Source of the DNA: Shewanella gelidimarina | GTDB taxonomy: Bacteria; Pseudomonadota; Gammaproteobacteria; Enterobacterales; Shewanellaceae | DNA length: 64,000 nt | NCBI RefSeq assembly: GCF_023283945.1 | Contig: NZ_JAKIKW010000005.1 | Span: forward strand, 124,001 to 188,000 | Direction of reading: 5' to 3' | Shown: piece by piece, positions 28,001 to 35,456 of the stretch | How the letters are laid out: the number at the start of each line of letters is the position of its first letter | How positions within the stretch are numbered: the first letter of the stretch is position 1 | The notes under the pieces: model-generated | The model's input: the letters and a program-made list of their open reading frames with translations, nothing else | Databases searched by the model: none | What the model was told of the DNA's origin: nothing | Program-made: the position numbers and the translations under genes

Positions 28001-30308
28001 CTGCGACGGTTTTGGATACTGGTGTGATGCTTACACTTTCTAATACAGCTGCCGTAACAGTGGTGATATTCGTCGCGATTTCACCTTTAAAACTGGCTGT
28101 GACGGTATCAACACCTTCACTAATTCCCAGTACGGCCCCAGCGTTTTCATTAGTATTGTCTACCGAGGCAATGTCGCCATTTTCGACACTCCAAGCTGCC
28201 TGTTGGCTTACATCATGACTTAGGCCGTCGGTATAAAATGCGAATGCTTGTAACTGCCCCTTATGACCAACTGATATGTTTTGCTCAGCTGGTATCACCT
28301 TAATAAATTCAAGTACACCATCAGACACAGACAGCGATGCCGTTGCTTGCATGTCGGAATATGAGGCTGTAATTGTCACCTCATTTTCAGACTTAATATG
28401 GGCACTTGCCAGTGCTGAGCTATCAATAGATGCCACACGGGGTTCACTACTCTGATAACTCGCAAACGTGGTTAAATCGTGGTTTGTGCCATCAGTGAAC
28501 ACACCAAACACTTGATACTGTTGCGTAGTGCCAGCAGGTACAGATACTTGAGGTGGGGTTAACGATAATGACTCAAGTACCGCCGCTGTGACAGTAATCC
28601 TGGTATTAGCACTCTGGCCATCAAAGCTAACCGTAAGTTGAGTTGAACCTTGAGCTAGCGCTTCAGCGTAACCGCCTAAATCGCCAGTAGGCACTACAGT
28701 CACCACGGAGTAGTCGTCAACGACCCAATATGCCGTATCCGTAACATCTGAAGTGGTATTATCGGAATAATAGGCTATTGCACTAAATTGCCCTTCTATG
28801 CCCACTGGCACCTCTGGTGATAGCGGTGCTATTTGTAGCTTAGTGACCACGGCATCACTAACAGTAAGTGAGGTCGATTTGGTTATGTCCTGATAAGTGA
28901 CAGAGATGTCAGTGACGCCAACATTAAACGCATTCGCTTGACCTGACTTACCTCCACGAAACCCGACAGCGGCAATACTCGGATCGCTACTCGACCACGC
29001 GCTAAGCTCGGTAATGTTTCGCTTACTACCATCAGAATAAAAGGCATGTGCTTGGTAGTTAATAACGGTACCCGCTGGCGTTTTCTCATCATGTGGGCTA
29101 AGGCTAATCGCTCTGAGTTCCGCCGCGGTGACTTCAACATTAGTACTCGCAGTCATCGATAATAATGTCGCACTCACTGTGGTCTCACCAGGAATGAGCG
29201 CAATGCTATCGCCACCAAAAATGCCTGAACCGACGATACTCCCAATTTTACTGTCAGCAATACTCCATGAGACTTCACGAGTCACATTGATAACACTACC
29301 GTCGGAAAAGTAAGCGTCGGCATGGTAAACACCCATTTTACCCACCGGAAATTTACCATTATTGGGACTGATGACTAAATTGCTAAGAGTCGCTTGATTA
29401 ACGGTTAATGCAGCACTATCACTGAGCGTTACGCCATCATGCACGATTGTTGCTTTAACTTGCGTATCCCCCATAGCCGCAGCGGTTAGCCAAGCACTCG
29501 CATCTATACTGGCTATATCCGTATCAGATACAAGCCAAGTTGCCCAGGAGGTAACATCAACCACTTCATTGTTTACCGTGGTCAAATGGGCACTATATTG
29601 CGTTGCCGCTCCAACCGACATCACCAAACTGGCTGGAGTAATGACTAATTTTTCGGGGGCTGAGTTGATCACGGTGAGCTGGGCGACAATACTGCGGCCA
29701 TTATATTCTGCAGAAATAACAGCAAGGCCATGAGCAAGCCCAGTGGCAACAACATTAGCACCATCGACACTCATGGTCGCAATACTCGGATGGTCTGATG
29801 TCCAGTTAACACGCTCAGTGATATTTAACTGAACGCCATTGGGTAATATGGCAAACGCTTGATAGGGCTGCACCATGCCGGTAAGAATACTGGCTTGACT
29901 AGGGATAATGCCAAAAGTGACAGCACCAACAGAGAGCACAGCGGTATCATTAAGCCCTCGATAAGTTGCGGCAATAATCGTTACACCGTTAGCTAATCCA
30001 GTGGCGACAACTGAGCTATCATCTTGATCAATAACCGCAATAGCAGTGTCTTCAACACTCCATGAGACGAGCTCTGTGATATCCGCTTCACTGCCATCAG
30101 TTAACGTCGCTACCGCCTGATATGCTTGTGTATCCCCAAGGAGTATGGCGGATTTGTTTGGAGTAATGGTAAAGGCACTGATACACGGGTCATCGCTGCC
30201 GCCGCAATCAGCGGTAGGAAAGCCTGAGTTACTGCCATCACCACAAGCCGACAGCAAGATAAGTAACAGTGATGCAATATATAATTTAATCACAGATAAT
30301 AGTTTCAT
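25071..30308 (-). CDS. Giant lipoprotein of about 19 Ig-like (BIG2) repeats
   Basis: A 1745-aa surface or periplasmic protein. The N-terminus is a lipoprotein signal with lipobox LLSAC (Cys 22). The remainder is about 19 tandem repeats of 80-90 residues. Each has an ITP-type opening strand, GxxxQYxAxAxYSDG, (D/N)VT, W.S.D..IA.I and a closing TASFxG..A..TV block. This is the bacterial Ig-like group 2 pattern seen in intimin/invasin-type adhesins. No catalytic domain, and no autotransporter or type I secretion signal, was seen. The gene begins two bases after the OmpA-like gene stops and its GGAG site lies inside that gene's end, so the two are co-transcribed and probably act together at the outer membrane. 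Function is inferred only as adhesion or cell-surface structure. Confidence 0.85.
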   Translation of the reverse strand: MKLLSVIKLYIASLLLILLSACGDGSNSGFPTADCGGSDDPCISAFTITPNKSAILLGDTQAYQAVATLTDGSEADITELVSWSVEDTAIAVIDQDDSSVVATGLANGVTIIAATYRGLNDTAVLSVGAVTFGIIPSQASILTGMVQPYQAFAILPNGVQLNITERVNWTSDHPSIATMSVDGANVVATGLAHGLAVISAEYNGRSIVAQLTVINSAPEKLVITPASLVMSVGAATQYSAHLTTVNNEVVDVTSWATWLVSDTDIASIDASAWLTAAAMGDTQVKATIVHDGVTLSDSAALTVNQATLSNLVISPNNGKFPVGKMGVYHADAYFSDGSVINVTREVSWSIADSKIGSIVGSGIFGGDSIALIPGETTVSATLLSMTASTNVEVTAAELRAISLSPHDEKTPAGTVINYQAHAFYSDGSKRNITELSAWSSSDPSIAAVGFRGGKSGQANAFNVGVTDISVTYQDITKSTSLTVSDAVVTKLQIAPLSPEVPVGIEGQFSAIAYYSDNTTSDVTDTAYWVVDDYSVVTVVPTGDLGGYAEALAQGSTQLTVSFDGQSANTRITVTAAVLESLSLTPPQVSVPAGTTQQYQVFGVFTDGTNHDLTTFASYQSSEPRVASIDSSALASAHIKSENEVTITASYSDMQATASLSVSDGVLEFIKVIPAEQNISVGHKGQLQAFAFYTDGLSHDVSQQAAWSVENGDIASVDNTNENAGAVLGISEGVDTVTASFKGEIATNITTVTAAVLESVSITPVSKTVAAGLTQQYRLFALFSDRTSREVTNISDWLSLDPLAATIDSQGLATTYQEWQTVITGTYQGLSASASLTITDATPSSLQITPLNPSKPLGTVSQFVATVYYTDGYAANVTQSATWTSSNTDIVQITASGVSGGSASADKVGVSEITATIEGLSAKTNARVTAAVLSDIYINPVISSTDIGDRINYQAICKFSDGSFHNLPSNGLWQSSNIDVATIQVTGVTNALATAIGEGTTIITARVGDIVSNEAVLNVTPLTLTAIQVTPAIANVAIDAQQQFIATAYYSNGSSGDVTTRATWLSDNTDIVNITPIGDNGGFAHAISPGIANITAVLNTVISNSAQITVASKILDNVQITPNNKSYIMGQTEQYKVSAIYDDLSLKDVTAYSQIQSLSPNVATFDANNMMTAVGSGTAELTTVYQGVTSEREFLHVSAAPLILPIIEITPVNIDVPQGTLGRYTATLYYGDNTIKNITHLVAWSSVDTSIVNILPTGENAGFARAVGIGMTTISANFEGLTSNTATISVKEKELVSIEIVVEDDAIFPKGTTKNFTAFATYNDESVVDITRDATWKVDDTAVAVVIKGLVYGVNIGVTNVNIYFGGKENSQGLTVTNAVATALAITPSYYEMAVHTTLDLTVIARLSDGTTENVTNDVIKSSSGTADIEIIDQEELFVTVEGSTTGNAIVKADYDNLSANANLVIIPATLDSISITPLDETISLGSTLQYQAKALYSDGSEVNVTKDTSWKSMDTSIASIQNYSNAGIATGVSAGGTRIQATFKGVSTSTSLTVGASCGNKKPDTIYIRPENAIISLNTEMQYTLFGLWPNGCTAELTKDNAGNWSSSDNKLVAIGKKNGIALAKKVGTTKINANYQSLTATSVNVTVTNEEVLSVSIQPAPSAILAKGGSLNYLCSARTAINGIEQAEKFVTGLASYSSSDTRLAVIGSNDGTYQTIIALNITGITTITCSYGGKDSQSKLTIQ

Positions 30309-30310
30309 TA

Positions 30311-31432
30311 TTATTGCTCCTGCTGTTGCATGACTTCGGGAATCGTGAGTTGTGGCAGCAATATTTGAACGTGGCGATTCAAATGTCTATGCTCTTCTGT
30401 CAAGTTATCTGTGACTGGGTTTTGATCACCAAAATGCTCACTAACAATCTGTTTATCATTGACGCCTTGAGCAATCAAATATTGATAGACACTCGTGGTT
30501 CGTCGCTCAGAGAGGGCTAAGTTATATGCACTACTTCCTTTGGAATCAGAGTATCCACGTAAAATAACCTGTGCTTGCGAATATCTTGTTAAACGTTCAA
30601 CGATGACTTGCAATGGCTCGCTCGAGTGTAATTCACTGCTATCAAAGTCAAACAGATAAGGGAACGTTATCTGTTCCAATACGATCGGAGGCGTGGCCAC
30701 CACGGCGGCTGTGACTTTTGTGTCATTGACGCCAGTTTCAGTCATTGGGGACTCTGTCATTGGCGCCGCTCTAGTTCGGCCAAACTGATAACTTATTCCG
30801 ATAGCCGTAACATGGGCATTGGTGCCACCTAAGATGTCATTACCTAACTGATGAAAATATTGATATTCAAACCGGGCTTGCCATGAATCCGTTAGCTGAT
30901 AACTTATTCCTGCACCTAAGCTAGGCGCCCAGTCATTTTCAGATACGGTTGAGAATGGCCCTGAGTTTTCACCATGCCAGTTGAACGCACCCACCTTCGC
31001 AAAAATAGATAAGTCCTCGAGCAGTTCAATAGATCCCAGTGCTGACAAATTCAAACCTTGCATGGTTCCTTGATACTTTTGTGCTACAGCCCCCTCTAAA
31101 TAAGTGGCATTCGCTTCCCCTAAATCAAGATAAGCAGCTTCAAAAGCAAAATTGTTATTTATCTGATAACCAGCAAAAAAACCTGCGGCGTTACTGTTTC
31201 GATCACAATCTAGGCTCCAAGATTCACATCCATGCTGATAATAGTTAAACCCTAACTCTGCACCTAGATAAAAATATGCAGGGGATAACTCAGTTTTAAG
31301 TGAGGAGTTGTTTTCAACTGATGAATTTGCGCTGCGGTCTTCAGAAGCTGCAGTGAAACCGCTAGCAAAAAGTGCGACAGGCAGAAAAATCATCAACAAG
31401 CAGTGAGAGCACCCCTTAAGAATTGTAATCAT
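30311..31432 (-). CDS. OmpA-family outer-membrane protein (barrel plus peptidoglycan-binding domain)
   Basis: About 373 aa from the ATG at 31432, which has AGGGTG seven bases upstream; a longer frame from 31453 lacks that support. After a signal peptide (LLMIFLPVALFASGFTAA), residues about 45-210 form an eight-strand OmpA-like barrel (YLGAELGFNYY ... AIGISYQFGR). The C-terminal third is an OmpA domain: FDFDSSELH, then GYSDSKGSSAYNLALSERR. The usual GHTD is GYSD, while the Asp and Arg that contact diaminopimelate are kept. It is first in a two-gene operon with the Ig-repeat lipoprotein and likely anchors or accompanies it. Confidence 0.85.
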   Translation of the reverse strand: MITILKGCSHCLLMIFLPVALFASGFTAASEDRSANSSVENNSSLKTELSPAYFYLGAELGFNYYQHGCESWSLDCDRNSNAAGFFAGYQINNNFAFEAAYLDLGEANATYLEGAVAQKYQGTMQGLNLSALGSIELLEDLSIFAKVGAFNWHGENSGPFSTVSENDWAPSLGAGISYQLTDSWQARFEYQYFHQLGNDILGGTNAHVTAIGISYQFGRTRAAPMTESPMTETGVNDTKVTAAVVATPPIVLEQITFPYLFDFDSSELHSSEPLQVIVERLTRYSQAQVILRGYSDSKGSSAYNLALSERRTTSVYQYLIAQGVNDKQIVSEHFGDQNPVTDNLTEEHRHLNRHVQILLPQLTIPEVMQQQEQ

Positions 31433-31740
31433 TGCGTTGCACCCTGGTAACATGTAAGCGGTTAGTTAACATAGAGTATACACAAGAGTTGTATAAAAAA
31501 AAGTCAGGCTAGGTAACTCGTCTCATTGATAATAATTAACTTAAAAAGGAGGTAAAACAGTAATAAACACTGCTTAGTATGAAAGTACTAGCTGATATTT
31601 TCCCCTTCATTTTTCGAAAATAGCCCATCTGCACTCCTTGAAAACGAACCTCACTTTGATTCAGCAACCAACCATAATAAGAGTCGTCACTCGTTATACG
31701 AACGGCATAGCCACCGAGAACGACTTAAAGCTATACACTG

Positions 31741-32223
31741 ACCCGATGAGTGCAAACAAACAGTCCCCCTTTATGACCCTATCAAAGCGATTCCAGCTAA
31801 TGAGAGTGAAAACTTAAAAACAACAGGTATTCGTTCGAACCTAGATGATATTTGAGTAGGTACGGTCCCACATTTTAACCAACGTGATCTTAAGCAAATT
31901 GAGCACGCTGAAGGCAAGCGTAAGATAGTACTTATCTTCCGTTGGTACTTGGGGCATTCGAGCGGGGGCAAAACTCAGATGAAGCGGCTCGCAAAATGGA
32001 TTACCAGATCAGGGCGGGTCCAGTATTAGCCGCATTCAACCAATGAACTAAAGGCAGCAATTTAGATAACTCCTTTTGAAAACAAGCAAGACCGTAATGC
32101 CGTCGACGTGGATAAGCACCTAATGTATGGCCATGCGGATCTCAACCGAGCAAACAACTTAACCTCGTAAAGCGTTAAGCTGCCAACACAGTTGCTACGC
32201 TGGAAACCAACACCGCAAATGCC
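31741..32223 (+). pseudogene. Decayed second copy of the 3' third of pfaD
   Basis: This stretch aligns in order with pfaD from about 24304 to its end, for example GATGATATTT, TGGTACTTGGGG, GGCAGCAATTTAGATAACT and CAGTTGCTACGCTGGAAACC. Trp codons of pfaD have become TGA at 31853-31855 and 32044-32046, a Gln codon has become TAA at 32168-32170, and there are several indels. No intact frame exists, so it is a pseudogene. It has the same orientation as pfaD and is separated from it by the minus-strand OmpA/Ig operon. I could not extend the match confidently left of about 31735, and 31454-31740 shows no gene. Confidence 0.88.
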
Positions 32224-32396
32224 ACAACAGCCTCTACGCTGGTATTAAGTGAAACGCTTAGCTAATACTAAAATAGTGCTTACAACAGCTTAGCTCACCA
32301 AATAAAAGCAAATTATCTAGCCACTGCTACAATTAATCTAAGTTATCGCCCCTATTTAGCGCTAACAAGGCTATTTATAATAGGGACCTAAATATA

Positions 32397-34007
32397 TTGA
32401 AAACACTGAGTTTCAATCAACTTCAAGTTAGGGTGTTTACGCTCATCGTCGTATTATTCACTGCGGTGATCCTCAGCTATCGCATTTTCATTCAGATCCC
32501 ACAACTTGAAACCACCATGCTCAAGCTGTCTGAACGAGAGTTAAATAGCTTGGTTTTTGCTATTAATCGAATTAATAAACCCATGGTCACCCTAAATTAC
32601 GATTATGCCGTTTGGGATGAGACCTATGAATTTGTGCAGCAACCTAATTCGCCACACAGTCAGCGTTACTTAATTGAGAACTATCTCAATGATACATTCA
32701 TCAGATTAGAAATTGACGGTGTATTTATTTTCAACAACCAATCCAAGCTTTTATACTCAAAAGGTTACCACCATAAAAACAAACAAGAACTCCGTTTTAA
32801 CTTGCATAACTTTGAGGATGCCCCTGAAAATAGGGTGTTAATCGACACCCCCTATAATGGCAAAAAAGTTATCCCTAAAACGGGCGTTATTTCCACCCAA
32901 TCAGGGGCGGCATTCTACAGTTCTACCCCTATTTTACTTTCTGACAAAAGTTTAGCTTCTAATGGTTTTCTGGTATTTATCCGTCTCATTAACCAAGAGC
33001 TAATAGATGAAGTATCACTGTTTACAGCAACGCCAGTGCTTATGACGCCAGTCAGCAGTAATATAGAAATTGACGGGATCAAAGATTGGAACGCAGCAGT
33101 GAAGCTGACCCAAATAGCCCCTTTCACCCACAGGTTAATCCGCAATACTAACGGGGAACCGATCCTCAAAATCACCTTGTATCATACCAATAGCCAAACT
33201 CCCTCCATTTGGGGCGTTGGTATGCTCAGCTTAGTGCTTGCGATGATAGTACTGGTAATCACAGTCTATCTGCTGCTTGCAGGGTTCATTATTGGCCCAA
33301 TTCAACGCCTTGCAAAACACGTAAAAGCCATGGACAAGAAGCAACGTTACAAAGAACTGCCTAAAAACTACATTATTACGGAGTTAAGAAAGATATCATT
33401 TCACTTCAATGCACTTATGAGCACAGTGCAGAGGCAAAATACATTATTGAGTCAGCAAGTCTATGTTGATGAGTTAACGCAAATTTCTAATCGACGCGCA
33501 TTTGAATTGCACTTAGAAGCTCAGATTCAATTATTAAGACGGCAGAACATTGGCTTCACACTGATATTGGCTGATATCGATTATTTTAAAAGATATAACG
33601 ACACATTAGGGCACGTCGCGGGTGATGAAGCACTTAAAACCGTGGCCGCTTTATTGGACCAACATTTTCAACGTGCTGAGGATATGTGCGCACGCTTTGG
33701 CGGAGAAGAATTTATAATGCTCTACAGTGATATTCCATTCGCTCCGCTTGAACGTAAGCTAGCAAGCATTTTAGAGTCACTGCAAACCTTAGCCTTACCT
33801 CATCCAAGCTCAGATGTGGCAGATTATATCACTGTGAGCTTTGGGGTATGCCAAGTCTTACCAGCGCCAGTAGAATCATATTGTGCAGAGACCTTTATTA
33901 GCGGAAAACGGATCACTGAAATGGCAGACAAAGCGCTTTACCAAGCCAAGAAAAGTGGAAGGAACCAGTATTATAAAGTGACCATTACAGCTAATAATGA
34001 TAACTAA
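32397..34007 (+). CDS. Membrane diguanylate cyclase with periplasmic CHASE4-like sensor, HAMP and GGDEF
   Basis: Makes cyclic di-GMP from two GTP. TM1 is at about 10-30. The periplasmic sensor carries NYDYAVWDETYEFV, typical of CHASE4. TM2 is at about 272-298, HAMP at about 299-350 and GGDEF at about 360-530. The active-site motif is GGEEF (435-439). Five residues before it lies RAED (426-429), an intact RxxD inhibitory site, so product feedback is expected. No EAL domain is present. The start is TTG with AGGGA about 13 bases upstream; no better ATG exists nearby. The last 17 bases overlap the end of the convergent LpxR-like gene. Confidence 0.9.
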   Translation: MKTLSFNQLQVRVFTLIVVLFTAVILSYRIFIQIPQLETTMLKLSERELNSLVFAINRINKPMVTLNYDYAVWDETYEFVQQPNSPHSQRYLIENYLNDTFIRLEIDGVFIFNNQSKLLYSKGYHHKNKQELRFNLHNFEDAPENRVLIDTPYNGKKVIPKTGVISTQSGAAFYSSTPILLSDKSLASNGFLVFIRLINQELIDEVSLFTATPVLMTPVSSNIEIDGIKDWNAAVKLTQIAPFTHRLIRNTNGEPILKITLYHTNSQTPSIWGVGMLSLVLAMIVLVITVYLLLAGFIIGPIQRLAKHVKAMDKKQRYKELPKNYIITELRKISFHFNALMSTVQRQNTLLSQQVYVDELTQISNRRAFELHLEAQIQLLRRQNIGFTLILADIDYFKRYNDTLGHVAGDEALKTVAALLDQHFQRAEDMCARFGGEEFIMLYSDIPFAPLERKLASILESLQTLALPHPSSDVADYITVSFGVCQVLPAPVESYCAETFISGKRITEMADKALYQAKKSGRNQYYKVTITANNDN

Positions 34008-35019
34008 TACTGGCCGCACCATAGTTAGTATCGGGTATCTGCCCTTCATATTGCTGACTCCCTCGAAGCGTAGAGAATAAAATCCCCCAACTTCCCCAGC
34101 GCATGGCAAATCCCATGCTAAGCTGACCTTGTTCATGGATGAGTTCCACTGAGTGGCTATCTTTAAAAGTATTACCATCGATGGTGATGTCATTCAGCAC
34201 GTAACGACCGTAAGCTGACATAAACAACATCCAGTTAAAACCTCGATCAGACATATAGGCATAAGGGTTGGCGCTATGAGATGCAGTAGGGTTAATACTG
34301 GCGTAGGTTTCATCAAGCCCACTGCCGACTCTAAACGTTAATCCAAAGCCCGCATCGCTGCGTAAATTACCGATTCCGGCCTGAGTGTAAAAGCTCACGT
34401 CAGTTGCCACACTGTTTGATAGTGCTAATTGAGCAAAACGATATAAATACTCAGATTGGACACGAAAAACAGGCTCATTATCAATTTGATTGTCCCACCC
34501 TTGTGGATCTTTAGCACCAATCATACCGTGGATGATGCTTTGCGTTTGTTCCGCTAATGAAGCAGGGCCAACCACACCGACATCAAGCAGTAAACTGGTC
34601 GCAACATTATCCTCAAACTGGCGTAATTTGACCTGCCAAAGTAGTACTCCAGCGTACGGTCTATCATCAGGGATGAGTTGGCTGTCTTCTAAGTCTGATG
34701 GGGTAAACATCCCCTGTAAAATGGCATAGCTTAAAGTGTATTGACCTCTATCAGCTTGGTTAATATAGGTCCAATCGCTAGTCCACCGCACCCAATCTGG
34801 CATATCGATATCGTCAAAATTAGCGATAGGCGCCTTTCCCCAGGCATAACCCACACCGTTGCTGTAGCCGTCATCAGTGGGTTCTAGCACACCGAAAGCA
34901 TCATTTTCAAAGATGAATTGTCCCCAGCTGTTTTGACGAAGGTCATCTTCGGCAGCCATAGCTGAGCAGGTCAAAAAGGAAAGCATAAAAACAATAAAGG
35001 ATGGAATAAGTCTTAGCAC
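33991..35019 (-). CDS. LpxR-like outer-membrane protein (DUF2219 family)
   Basis: A 342-aa barrel with signal peptide (MLRLIPSFIVFMLSFLTCSAMA). It shows the family blocks FENDAFG, TDDGYSNGVGYAWG, DDRPYAG and GVVGPASLAEQTQS, then IHGMIGAKDPQGWDNQI. LpxR enzymes remove the 3'-acyloxyacyl group of lipid A. The Asn-Asp pair in the END motif and the His in IHGMIG correspond to active-site residues of the family, so lipid A deacylation is plausible, but many DUF2219 members are untested. Convergent with the diguanylate cyclase gene, overlapping by 17 bases. Confidence 0.8.
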   Translation of the reverse strand: MLRLIPSFIVFMLSFLTCSAMAAEDDLRQNSWGQFIFENDAFGVLEPTDDGYSNGVGYAWGKAPIANFDDIDMPDWVRWTSDWTYINQADRGQYTLSYAILQGMFTPSDLEDSQLIPDDRPYAGVLLWQVKLRQFEDNVATSLLLDVGVVGPASLAEQTQSIIHGMIGAKDPQGWDNQIDNEPVFRVQSEYLYRFAQLALSNSVATDVSFYTQAGIGNLRSDAGFGLTFRVGSGLDETYASINPTASHSANPYAYMSDRGFNWMLFMSAYGRYVLNDITIDGNTFKDSHSVELIHEQGQLSMGFAMRWGSWGILFSTLRGSQQYEGQIPDTNYGAASISYHY

Positions 35020-35401
35020 ATGATTTACAGATTGAATGAGGACGTAAAAGTATTATAGATGACGATGGTTAAAGCTGGAAATGAATAAACAGCATTGCAT
35101 GTTATTAATCTCAAAAATGGAAAAATTGATACATTTAGAAATGGATATATCGAGAGGAAAATTAGATATGAGTCAATACCTCATCTTTCTTAAATCAAAT
35201 TCCTTCATTTGTAAGCTCAACATCAATCTCGCAATCAAGCGGTGATGGATCCAGTTTTCACATCGATTGAGTATTAATTTTTACTGCTTATTTCTCAGAG
35301 CCAAACGACTTCATCGCAACCAAATGACTTTTGATTAATTTATTTAGAACATAAATCTGTCTACTGGTTTTATCGCCGCTTTTACCTATTAAGCAGAAAA
35401 T
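35020..35401. other. Gene-free stretch
   Basis: AT-rich, between the start of the LpxR-like gene and the terminator of the penicillin acylase gene. It should hold the promoter of the LpxR-like gene near its right-hand neighbour. No RNA gene, repeat or credible reading frame was seen. Confidence 0.5.
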
Positions 35402-35421
35402 AAAGGCACCGAAGTGCCTTT
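35402..35421 (-). terminator. Intrinsic terminator of the penicillin acylase gene
   Basis: On the minus strand AAAGGCAC, a TTCG tetraloop and GTGCCTTT, followed by ATTTTC. An 8-bp stem with the stable UUCG loop, 35 bases after the stop codon. Confidence 0.8.
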
Positions 35422-35456
35422 ATTGAATGACTTGAATGCATCAATTAATACTTAAC

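Noticed and set aside
31771..31971. 66-codon minus-strand frame
   Set aside because: Antisense to the decayed pfaD copy, without start signals or family features.
35169..35246. Possible 25-residue peptide gene with a purine-rich site upstream
   Set aside because: Very short, no recognisable composition or conservation evidence, AT-rich background.
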